Shown here: positions 1 to 7,276 of the stretch, one piece after another
Numbering within the stretch: position 1 is the stretch's first letter
Layout of the letters: every line of letters begins with the position of its first letter
From: Paenirhizobium naphthalenivorans
Lineage (GTDB): Bacteria > Pseudomonadota > Alphaproteobacteria > Rhizobiales > Rhizobiaceae
Assembly (NCBI RefSeq): GCF_007992095.1
Contig: NZ_BJZP01000008.1
Span: 124,001-188,000 of the forward strand
Length of the DNA stretch: 64,000 nt
Direction: 5' to 3'
Made by a program: the position numbers and the translations under genes
The notes under the pieces: generated by a model
Told to the model about the DNA's origin: nothing
The model's input: only the letters and a program-made list of their open reading frames with translations
Databases searched by the model: none

Positions 1-647
1 GGACGGCCTTTGGTGCGCAAGCCAAGGTCACTGGCTGCCTGCCGCACCTCATAGATCGACCCGAGTTGCAGGTAGAGGTCGAAGATGCGCCTCACCGTCT
101 CAGCCTCGTCCTCGACGATCTTCAACGAGCGGCCATCCGGTTCGTAGCCAAGCGGCACCTGACCACCCATCCAGAGCCCCTTCCGCTTCGAGGCAGCGAT
201 CTTATCGCGGATACGTTCCGCCGTGACTTCCCGCTCGAACTGCGCAAAGGATAGCAGGACGTTCAGAGTAAGCCGTCCCATGCTGGTTGCCGTGTTGAAG
301 GATTGGGTGACCGAGACGAATGAGGCATTGGCCTTATCCAGGCGCTCCACCAGTTTGGCGAAGTCCGCCAGCGACCTCGTCAGCCGATCAATCTTGTAAA
401 CGACGATCTGGTCGACCACCCCGGAGTCGATGTCTTTCAGCAGGCGCTTCAGCCCCGCCCGCTCCAGGGTACCACCGGAGATGCCCCCGTCATCGTAATA
501 CTCTGGCACCAGTACCCAACCCTCATGCTTCTGGCTGGCGATATAGGATGCGCAGGCCTCCCGCTGCGCATCGAGTGAGTTGAACTCCTGGCCTAATCCC
601 TCCTCCGAAGATTTCCTGGTGTAGATGGCGCAGCGGACGATCTTCAT
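1..647 (-). CDS. Serine site-specific recombinase (resolvase/invertase family), partial
   Basis: DNA recombinase that would cut and rejoin DNA through a serine nucleophile. Reading down from the ATG at 647, the N-terminal resolvase fold is clear: the YTRKS motif (residues 9-13, catalytic Ser13 with Arg11), the YDDGGISG segment, YKIDRLTRS, and the region with FEREVTAERIRDKI at the end of the catalytic domain. It continues into the start of a 'Recombinase' DNA-binding domain (GxVPLGYEPDG). The window edge cuts it after about 215 codons, so the zinc-ribbon and coiled-coil part of a large serine recombinase cannot be checked. Its ATG overlaps the TGA of the upstream DUF2924 gene by 4 bp, implying translational coupling in a three-gene module. 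Recombinases next to DUF2924 and DUF3489 genes are common in Rhizobiales; their role is not established. Confidence 0.9.
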   Translation of the reverse strand, partial: MKIVRCAIYTRKSSEEGLGQEFNSLDAQREACASYIASQKHEGWVLVPEYYDDGGISGGTLERAGLKRLLKDIDSGVVDQIVVYKIDRLTRSLADFAKLVERLDKANASFVSVTQSFNTATSMGRLTLNVLLSFAQFEREVTAERIRDKIAASKRKGLWMGGQVPLGYEPDGRSLKIVEDEAETVRRIFDLYLQLGSIYEVRQAASDLGLRTKGR

Positions 648-1102
648 GTTCTGGCCAGCCCGAAGAACCGAGGCCCCGACCAGATCGTGCCGGTGATCTT
701 CTGAGCGATCGCCGAAAGCGACCCATAGGCCTTGCCGTCCATTACAAAACCATTCTCCGTCACCTCTACCCTGTAGGGTCGGCCGTTCCACTCGCGCACA
801 AGATAGGTGCCTGGCCGCAGCGTCACGGGAGATGGCACTGCCTTTGAAGCATCCTTTGGCTTTCCCGTTTCGACCTCCTTCAAAATCGACCTGAGGACAT
901 GTCGAACCGCTTTCGAATGGCCGCCATAGATCTTGACCTGCGCCTCGAATGCAAACGCGCGGCGCATGAATTCCACCGACACGTAACGCGGAGGCTCGTG
1001 ACCAAATTGCTTACGCCAGTGCTTGAGGCAGGCCTCACGTTCGAGAGCCTCAAACTTGGTCATAGGAGCAGACGTGACAGGCACCGTCGCGACTATGTTC
1101 AC
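644..1102 (-). CDS. DUF2924 domain protein
   Basis: A 152-residue protein with the DUF2924 signature: LRPGTYLVREWNGRPYRVEV near residues 95-114, a SLSAIAQKITGTIWSGPRF block at about 128-146, and a C-terminal FFGL. The function is unknown. Family members lie upstream of serine recombinases in Rhizobiales, so an accessory or DNA-binding role in recombination is an inference. The start is GTG at 1102-1100, overlapping the TGA of the DUF3489 gene in a GTGA arrangement; its own TGA overlaps the recombinase ATG. Both junctions therefore look translationally coupled. The two halves (an N-terminal segment of about 70 residues and the C-terminal beta-rich block) are joined by a Ser/Pro/Thr/Lys-rich linker. 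Confidence 0.85.
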   Translation of the reverse strand: MNIVATVPVTSAPMTKFEALEREACLKHWRKQFGHEPPRYVSVEFMRRAFAFEAQVKIYGGHSKAVRHVLRSILKEVETGKPKDASKAVPSPVTLRPGTYLVREWNGRPYRVEVTENGFVMDGKAYGSLSAIAQKITGTIWSGPRFFGLART

Positions 1103-1446
1103 GATGCCACCTCCTCCGGCGCAGTCACACCGGTTTGCATCGGCGTCATCAGCCGATAGACCGCTTCACCCGTTTTCGGCGATTTGGATGCCAGGATCTG
1201 ATGGCCCTGCTTGCGCAATCCCGACAGTGCTGCCCGCACCGTATGCGGCTGCCAGCCAAGCCGCTCAACCAGGATCGTAATGCGCACGCCATCAGGCTTT
1301 GATATCATCGCAGCGAGCTGATCTTTCTTGGATTTCTTGCCGGCGCGCGCCTGACTACCGGCCTTCGTCGTCACTGGCTTTGCGAACGACTTCGGTGACG
1401 TTGCCACGGTGGCCTCAGAAGTGGTCTGGTCTATCGATGATGTCAT
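1099..1446 (-). CDS. DUF3489 domain protein
   Basis: A 115-residue protein with a basic Ser/Thr/Lys-rich N-terminal half and a C-terminal winged-helix-like DUF3489 domain: DQLAAMISKPDGVRITILVE, then GWQPHTVRAALSGLRKQG and AVYRL. The family resembles small DNA-binding winged helices; function is unproven. I place the start at the ATG at 1446, which has GGAG about 8 bp upstream. An in-frame GTG at 1488 would add 14 residues but lacks an obvious ribosome-binding site. It is the first gene of the coupled DUF3489-DUF2924-recombinase module and may regulate it or bind the recombination site; that is inference. Confidence 0.82.
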   Translation of the reverse strand: MTSSIDQTTSEATVATSPKSFAKPVTTKAGSQARAGKKSKKDQLAAMISKPDGVRITILVERLGWQPHTVRAALSGLRKQGHQILASKSPKTGEAVYRLMTPMQTGVTAPEEVAS

Positions 1447-1925
1447 CTTGGTCTCCACGCGGTTGGACCCGGATATCGGGCCTTGCACCGCGTGAAGCCC
1501 GACGCTCGGGCTCGGGCATCCGCCGACCAGTGGCTCGCCTCAATGCACTACTGCTTCCTTGCCAACGGAAGTCCAGTCGCAAAGCGACGGGTCAAAATTG
1601 TTCGCTAACAATGATCGCCTTGAACAGTTTTCGCCGACAGGGGCGGACATAAAGAAATAATTCCACAGCCAATTCTTTTTCACACGTATTTTTCAATGAC
1701 TTATCGGCGGGTCGGCCTCACTGCGCGCGCCAACATATCGCTCTGCGACGCCTGACTAGGTATCATTCATTTTGACACCACATATCGCCCCTGTAGCGCC
1801 GTTTAAGCATGCCCGCCAGTTGAGCACCGGCACGCCCTAGAACGCGCGTTATGGTCGTATTGGCCCAAGTGAAGAATGGGAATCCCCCGATGGCTGAGGC
1901 TTGAGAGCTTCGGGCTGCCGTCGTC
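1447..1925. other. Intergenic region upstream of the recombinase module
   Basis: No convincing gene is present. It holds the presumed promoter of the DUF3489-DUF2924-recombinase operon (leftward). A 16-bp inverted repeat ATTGTT-CGCT-AACAAT at 1597-1612 is a candidate operator or recombination site. Two short plus-strand reading frames lack family features and sound ribosome-binding sites. An attachment site or element boundary may lie here, but no direct repeat is visible by eye. Confidence 0.5.
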
Positions 1926-3065
1926 TCAGCCCTTCTTCATCCGTGCCAACAGCGCCAGCGCCTCTTCAAAGCTTAGGTTCTCGCCGGTTGTGGGGTCGAG
2001 ATAACGCGGGTGGAGGAGATAGGCGGCGGCAAAGATTTGCTCCACAGTCAGGCGACGGGTGCGGCGCGAGCAGGTCTCGCGATCATCGGTTGCGCCCCAG
2101 CCAGCATAGAAAGGCATGCCGAAACAGGTGACGGGTATGCCGCGGATCAACGCCTCTAGGCCGGACAGTGACGTCATGGTGTAAACGCGGTCGACCGTCT
2201 CGAAGGCATCGGCAAGCGCAACGTCCTCGCCGAGCACCAGACAGATGTCACGCACTTCGTCGGGACTGGATTGCACCGGCTTCTTGCGAATACCTCTCAA
2301 CACTTCCGGATGAGGCTTGTAGATAACCTGTGCATCCGGGTTTTCCCTGACAACGGCGCGCACAAGATCATTGTTGGTCATCTGCCGGGTCATGCCCTTG
2401 ATCATAGACATGTCGCCTTCGACCTGACCGACCACCAGGATGCGCGGTGTACGCTTGGGGCCATATAGCGCCTCAATGTCGGTATCCTGGCCGCTGTTGT
2501 ATTTGCTCAGTCGCGACGCGATGAGGGCCGCAATGCCGGCCCGCGCGCGCTCCATCAGGCCGGCGTCGGCGACGAAATCGTAGGTCTGAAGCAGATGTTC
2601 CAGATCGCTTTCCACGGTTGCATCGAAATAAAGCGCTCTTTCCGCAAAACAAAGCGACAGCGGCGGCACATGCATCGCACCGAGCTGGACCGAGCGCAGA
2701 AAGCCGTCTTCCACCCGGACCAGCGGAACAGCAAAAAGGCGGCAGAAGATCTCGACCACGCGCGGCGACTTGTAGCTCCAGACATAGATCTGCGACCGCC
2801 GGTCGCGAAGAATACGTGGGATCTTGCGTACAAAGGAGGCAAGGGTTTTCGGCCCCGTGGAGAGGCGGATCACCTGATGATCTGGAAACCATTGGTCCAT
2901 AAAAGTTTTCCACGAGATGAAGCCGACGAGGAATATCGGCGGCTTCAGGCTTTGCGCCTCGCCCGCCGCAGGAACGCCTGCCGTGCCGCCGCAGGGCCCC
3001 ATCTCGGAGACCATCGTGTCGGCGGGGACCCCGGGGGGGGCGGGGGCGGCCAGGGGAGTCTTCAT
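1926..3065 (-). CDS. KpsC/LpsZ-type capsular polysaccharide beta-Kdo transferase (single module)
   Basis: A likely cytoplasmic glycosyltransferase building the Kdo linker of capsular or K-antigen polysaccharide on a lipid acceptor. Motifs of the KpsC/KpsS 'capsule polysaccharide biosynthesis' family are visible: VEDGFLRS (118-125), VVGQVEGD (211-218), YKPHPE (249-254), TSLSGLEAL (298-306) and GMPFYAGWG (316-324). At 379 residues it equals one half of the two-module KpsC enzymes, as in some rhizobial RkpJ/LpsZ proteins. The first 40 residues are low-complexity (Ala/Pro/Gly) and encoded over a run of eight C's broken by one G from five more. The start at 3065 has only a weak ribosome-binding site (GAAGA), so translation could begin downstream, for example Met18. 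No other capsule genes adjoin it. Confidence 0.85.
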   Translation of the reverse strand: MKTPLAAPAPPGVPADTMVSEMGPCGGTAGVPAAGEAQSLKPPIFLVGFISWKTFMDQWFPDHQVIRLSTGPKTLASFVRKIPRILRDRRSQIYVWSYKSPRVVEIFCRLFAVPLVRVEDGFLRSVQLGAMHVPPLSLCFAERALYFDATVESDLEHLLQTYDFVADAGLMERARAGIAALIASRLSKYNSGQDTDIEALYGPKRTPRILVVGQVEGDMSMIKGMTRQMTNNDLVRAVVRENPDAQVIYKPHPEVLRGIRKKPVQSSPDEVRDICLVLGEDVALADAFETVDRVYTMTSLSGLEALIRGIPVTCFGMPFYAGWGATDDRETCSRRTRRLTVEQIFAAAYLLHPRYLDPTTGENLSFEEALALLARMKKG

Positions 3066-3309
3066 CGCGGTTCCAGTCTTCTTGCATTCCCCTGCCTGCG
3101 GACAGCAGGGACGATTCGGCGGCGAAAATGCCGTATGGCGGCGCGGGGGTCAAATCGACGGGGCCCCGAGACCTCCTGCATGCAGAATCTCTGCAGATGG
3201 CATGCGGCCATTATAAGGCTTGACGAAGGATGATTGTTCCGGGGAAGACTGGTCGCCATTTCTTTCACGCCCCTTCGCCACAAGCAAGACCCAGACCAGG
3301 ACCGATGCG
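3066..3309. promoter_or_regulatory. Divergent intergenic region kpsC-like / beta-CASP hydrolase
   Basis: This stretch of about 240 bases separates the leftward capsule gene from the rightward metallo-hydrolase and should hold both promoters. The rightward frame is open from 3220, but the family start is the ATG at 3310. The segment 3178-3206 is rich in TGCAGA/TGCATG-type half-palindromes. I recognise no specific operator. Confidence 0.35.
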
Positions 3310-4896
3310 ATGACAACCTATCCCGTTCTCCGTTTCCATGGTGCCGCCGGCACAGTGACCGGATCCTGTTTCCTCATCGATCTAGGCCAAGCGAAGGTAC
3401 TGGTCGATTGTGGCATGTTCCAGGGCTCCAAGAGCGAGAAGGAACTGAACTATCGCGAGTTCCCCTTCGTCGCCTCCGAGATCGACGCGGTCATCCTGAC
3501 CCATGCGCATATCGATCATTCCGGCCTCTTGCCGAAACTCGCCAAGGCCGGCTTCGAGGGACCGATTTTTGCTACGCGCGGCACCGTCGATCTGTGCTCC
3601 GTCATGCTGCCGGATTCGGCCCATATCCAGGAGAGCGAAGTCAACCAACTCAACCGTCGCAACCAGCGTCGCGGCCGCGACACGGTCGAGCCAATCTATG
3701 ATGCGGCGGATGCCGCCCGGGCCGTGACGATGATGCGCTCCGTACCGCTGAAGAGCTGGCAGCAGGCGGCGCCCGGTCTGCGTTTCCGCTTCTGGAACGC
3801 CGGTCACCTGCTCGGGTCGGCCTCGGTCGAGATGGAGATAAAAACCCGCGACAAGATGCTGCGCCTGCTTTTCTCCGGCGACCTTGGCCCGAGCCATAAG
3901 CTGCTGCAATACGACCCGGAGGCGCCGCAGGATTTCGACTACGTGATCTGCGAGAGCACCTATGGCGACACCGACCGCGAAATCGTCGACGAGCGCACCA
4001 GGCGCCATGCGCTGGAGGCCGAGGTGCGCAAGGCGGCCAATCCGAACGGTGCGCTGCTGATCCCATCGTTTGCCGTCGAGCGGACCCAGGAACTGCTGGC
4101 CGACCTCGTCCAACTGATGCGTAGCGGAGCGATCGAGACTTGCCCGATCCTGATCGATTCGCCGCTCGCCACCCGTGCCAGCGAGATTTTTCGCCGCCAT
4201 GCGCGCGAACTGGAAAACGGCAAGCTGCTCGCAGAGGCGATGGAGGCGCATAATGTGCGCTTCACCGAGAGCGTCGAGCAGTCGAAAGCGATCGACAACA
4301 TGCGCGGGTTCCACATCGTCATTGCCGCCTCCGGCATGTGCGAGGCGGGGCGCATCCGCCACAGACTGAAAAACTGGTTGTGGCGGGAAGAGGCAACGGT
4401 GCTTCTGGTCGGATACCAGGCCGCCGGCACGCTCGGCAGGATCCTTCAGGAGGGAGCCTCGACCGTGCGCATCCAGGGTGACGAGATTACGGTGCGGGCC
4501 CGCATCCGCGAACTCGACATTTATAGTGGCCATGCCGATGGCCGAGAGCTGACCGAATGGGTGAAAAAGCGTTTGCCGATCCATGCCGGCACTTTCCTTG
4601 TCCACGGCGAAGAGGAAGCCCTCGCGGCCTTCGGCCAACGCCTGTCCGCGTTCCTGCCGGCCGAACGAATCCTCGTGCCGCGCATCGATTCAACCTTCGA
4701 GCTAGGCGCCGACGGGGCGATCGACAAATCCGAAACGAAGCCGCCACGCATCGATCCGGCGCGCCCCGGTCACCGCGACTGGCACAACGACCTGCAATCG
4801 CTGGTGCTTGATCTGCAGCAGGAGCTTGCCAAGGCCGGCGATGACAAGGCTCGCGGCGTCATCCTGCGCCGGCTCCGGCGCGCCCTCGAGGAATAG
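3310..4896 (+). CDS. Beta-CASP metallo-beta-lactamase-fold hydrolase (YSH1/CPSF-like)
   Basis: A zinc-dependent hydrolase of the metallo-beta-lactamase superfamily with a beta-CASP insert, the family containing RNase J and CPSF73-type nucleases (COG1236). The metal-binding HAHIDH motif is at residues 65-70. Further family elements are NAGHLLGSAS with the next histidine, SGDLGPSH, the ESTYGD segment of the beta-CASP domain, IAASGMCEAGRIRHRL and the late YSGHAD/HGEEEA motifs. Length is 528 residues from the ATG at 3310; an upstream frame extension from 3220 lacks conserved sequence. It starts with AGGA about 10 bp upstream. A nucleic-acid substrate is likely from the family but is not shown. 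It appears monocistronic; the next gene is convergent. Confidence 0.88.
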   Translation: MTTYPVLRFHGAAGTVTGSCFLIDLGQAKVLVDCGMFQGSKSEKELNYREFPFVASEIDAVILTHAHIDHSGLLPKLAKAGFEGPIFATRGTVDLCSVMLPDSAHIQESEVNQLNRRNQRRGRDTVEPIYDAADAARAVTMMRSVPLKSWQQAAPGLRFRFWNAGHLLGSASVEMEIKTRDKMLRLLFSGDLGPSHKLLQYDPEAPQDFDYVICESTYGDTDREIVDERTRRHALEAEVRKAANPNGALLIPSFAVERTQELLADLVQLMRSGAIETCPILIDSPLATRASEIFRRHARELENGKLLAEAMEAHNVRFTESVEQSKAIDNMRGFHIVIAASGMCEAGRIRHRLKNWLWREEATVLLVGYQAAGTLGRILQEGASTVRIQGDEITVRARIRELDIYSGHADGRELTEWVKKRLPIHAGTFLVHGEEEALAAFGQRLSAFLPAERILVPRIDSTFELGADGAIDKSETKPPRIDPARPGHRDWHNDLQSLVLDLQQELAKAGDDKARGVILRRLRRALEE

Positions 4897-4917
4897 CGCG
4901 CAGAACGGCAAGGCGGC

Positions 4918-5280
4918 TCAATTACTCGGCATCGGCCGAGTGAGAACGAAAGCCGCGCAGGCGACGAGGATCACGCCAACGAGCAGTTTCAGCCAGAGCT
5001 GCGGCGGGCCGACGAACCAGACGAGCAGATAGCTTGCCGACATCAGTGATACCGAGGCCACCTTGGCCTTGCGGGAGATCGCCCCTTCCCTACGCCAGTC
5101 GAGCAGCGGCTGGCCGTAACGAGGGTGATCGATCAGCCATCGCTCGAAACGCGGCGAGGAGCGTGCAAACAGCGCTGCGGCGAGTATCATGAAGGGCGTT
5201 GTCGGCAGCACCGGCAAAAAGACGCCGACCACGCCGATGCCGACCATCAGCCAACCACCCGCCAGCATCAACATGCGCAT
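4918..5280 (-). CDS. YbaN/DUF454 family inner-membrane protein
   Basis: A 120-residue integral membrane protein of the YbaN (DUF454) family, function unknown. The N-terminal hydrophobic segment with GWLMVGIGVVGVFLPVLPTT is the family hallmark. It is followed by a loop carrying FARSSPRFERWLIDHPRYG and RREGAISRKAKV, and two more hydrophobic segments near residues 73-95 and 97-115. The gene converges with the metallo-hydrolase, leaving only about 20 bp between stops. The ATG at 5280 follows GAGGAACGCA, a good ribosome-binding site. Confidence 0.85.
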   Translation of the reverse strand: MRMLMLAGGWLMVGIGVVGVFLPVLPTTPFMILAAALFARSSPRFERWLIDHPRYGQPLLDWRREGAISRKAKVASVSLMSASYLLVWFVGPPQLWLKLLVGVILVACAAFVLTRPMPSN

Positions 5281-5631
5281 TGCGTTCCTCCGTCACCTCC
5301 CGCGCCATGAATCTCGGGCGGTCGCTGGACGATACTTGATTTGATATGGCGAGAAAACAATGCAGCCGAGCGCGGCGACGCTGCGGCATTAGACCACGCC
5401 GTTTCCCTGCCCCCAACAACATCGCAAAACGGAAAGGCGCGGCGCGTATTGGTAGCATGCGACCGATGCGCTTCAGCCACAGGCAGAAAAAGCCTGAGAC
5501 TGCCGCGGCACACCTCCCACATTTCTGCAACGCCCGTAGGGAAATCGGCAATTGCGGTATTTTTTCGTTTGCACAACAAGGAACGCGATTGCATGGTCCG
5601 GGTCTCATTATCCATACGGAATTCAGGGAAC
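5281..5631. promoter_or_regulatory. Intergenic region before the dadA-like gene
   Basis: No gene supported. It separates the divergent ybaN-like and FAD-enzyme genes, so it should hold both promoters. An AT-rich patch with GGTATTTTTT at about 5559-5568 is the most promoter-like part. The frame of the FAD enzyme is open back to 5341, but the sequence before 5632 has no FAD-enzyme character. Confidence 0.35.
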
Positions 5632-6885
5632 ATGACTGCAGATACCATCGTGCTCGGCGCCGGCATTATCGGCGTTTCCACTGCCATTCATCTGGCGCGT
5701 CGTGGACGTTCGGTGGTGCTGGTCGATCGCCGTGGCGCGGGCGAGGAAACCTCCTTCGGCAATGCCGGCCTGATCCAGCGCGAGGGCGTCGTACCCTATG
5801 GTTTCCCCCAGGATCTCGGCCTGATCCTGCGCTACGGGCTCAACAACCGGATCGACGCCCACTATCACATCCGGGCAATGGCGAAGCTGGTGCCGTTCCT
5901 GTCACGCTACTGGTGGAACTCCAACAAGGCGCGTCACGAGGCCATTGCGCGTGCCTATGCGCCGTTGATCGAGAACTCGGTCAGCGAACACAAGGACCTG
6001 ATCGAAGCCGCCGGTGCCGGCAACCTGATCCGCAAGGATGGCTGGGTCGAGGCCTTCCGCAGCGATTCCGTGCGTGACACCGAATTTGCCGAGGCCGACC
6101 GCCTTACCCGCGAATACGGCATCAACTACACCCGTCTCGACAAGGCCGAACTCGCCAAAGCCGAGCCGCACCTGAGCCGCGATTTCGTCGGCGGTCTGAA
6201 ATGGAACGACCCTTGGTCGGTGCTCGACCCGCATGGACTGACCGCGGCTTACCTCAAGTATTTCGAGAGCCTCGGCGGGCGTTTCGTCATGGGCGATGCT
6301 ACCACGCTCGCGCCGCGCCCCAGCGGGGCCGGATGGCAGGTGAAGACCGATGAGGGCATCGTCGAAGGCAAGGACGTCGTCGTCGCGCTCGGCCCCTGGT
6401 CCGAGGAAATCACCCGCAAACTCGGCTACAAGTTCGTGCTCGGCGTCAAGCGCGGCTACCACATGCATTACGCCCCCGCCGGAAATGCCACGCTGAACAA
6501 CTGGCTGATGGACAAGGAGCGCGGCTATTTCCTCGCGCCGATGAACAAGGGCATTCGCCTGACCACCGGTGCGGAGTTCGCGTTCCGCGACGCACCGAAG
6601 TCGCCGGTTCAGGTCGAACGCGCCGAACGGGTAGCGCGCACCATCTTCCCGCTCGCTGGGCGGCTTGATGCAGAACCGTGGATGGGCGCGCGCCCCTGCA
6701 CGACGGACATGATGCCGATCGTCGGCAAGGCGCCGCGCCACCAGGGCGTCTGGCTTGCCTTCGGTCACGCACACCATGGCCTGACACTTGGCCCGGTCAC
6801 GGGCCGCTTGATCGCCGAGGCTATAACCGGAGAAAAGCCTTTCCTCGACATGTCGGCCTATCGCGCAGAACGCTTCAATCCGTAA
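5632..6885 (+). CDS. FAD-dependent D-amino-acid dehydrogenase-like oxidoreductase (DadA family)
   Basis: A DAO/DadA-type flavoprotein expected to oxidise an amine or D-amino acid and pass electrons to the membrane. The dinucleotide-binding motif GAGIIG is at residues 9-14, followed by the acidic strand end VVLVDRRGAG and the ETSFGNAGLI substrate-domain signature. The C-terminal block WMGARPCTTDMMPIVG and GHAHHGLTLGP is the FAD-binding end typical of DadA. Length is 417 residues, the family norm. The start is the ATG at 5632 with AGGGAA just upstream; an upstream in-frame ATG at 5593 would add 13 unconserved residues. It precedes a glutamine-synthetase-like gene, a PuuB-like oxidase and an amidase, so an amine-catabolism role is inferred, though it is separated from them by about 390 bp. 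Confidence 0.85.
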   Translation: MTADTIVLGAGIIGVSTAIHLARRGRSVVLVDRRGAGEETSFGNAGLIQREGVVPYGFPQDLGLILRYGLNNRIDAHYHIRAMAKLVPFLSRYWWNSNKARHEAIARAYAPLIENSVSEHKDLIEAAGAGNLIRKDGWVEAFRSDSVRDTEFAEADRLTREYGINYTRLDKAELAKAEPHLSRDFVGGLKWNDPWSVLDPHGLTAAYLKYFESLGGRFVMGDATTLAPRPSGAGWQVKTDEGIVEGKDVVVALGPWSEEITRKLGYKFVLGVKRGYHMHYAPAGNATLNNWLMDKERGYFLAPMNKGIRLTTGAEFAFRDAPKSPVQVERAERVARTIFPLAGRLDAEPWMGARPCTTDMMPIVGKAPRHQGVWLAFGHAHHGLTLGPVTGRLIAEAITGEKPFLDMSAYRAERFNP

Positions 6886-7048
6886 GCACTGTCAAAGGAC
6901 CTAACTCACGGCTTAAAATCCTATGCCCCCCTCCTCGGCATGGAGCCCGGACACCGCAAAAAAGGAAAATCTCGCACCAGGATTGGCCGAAAAAGGCACC
7001 GCGTGCCGCGACAGGCTGGAAATGCCGGTATTTTGCTGGTATGGTTAT

Positions 7049-7066
7049 TTTGGTCAACCGACCAAA
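7049..7066. promoter_or_regulatory. Inverted repeat upstream of the glutamine-synthetase-like gene (putative operator)
   Basis: A perfect 7-bp inverted repeat TTTGGTC-AACC-GACCAAA lies in the 391-base gap 6886-7276, which otherwise holds no supported gene. The TGGT...ACCA half-sites are reminiscent of GntR/FadR-type operators, although the spacing differs. It is 210 bp upstream of the ATG at 7277, far for a core promoter. TATGAT at 7154-7159 could be a -10 element for the downstream operon. No regulator gene is adjacent, so the cognate protein is unknown. Confidence 0.4.
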
Positions 7067-7276
7067 TATCCGTCTCTGCAGACGGAGGACCGGACAACAA
7101 GCGGCGCACATGATGCGCCACCGGTCGAGGGGTTAGCAGGCACTGGCAAGGTTATGATACGTTTTTTGATCTATAACGCGAAGTCGGCACACCGTTAGCG
7201 GTGCACCCTTGTGTGCGCGTCTTCTCAACGCCTCCAGATCCGATCGACGTATCTTTTTTCCTTTTTACGGTGCCTC

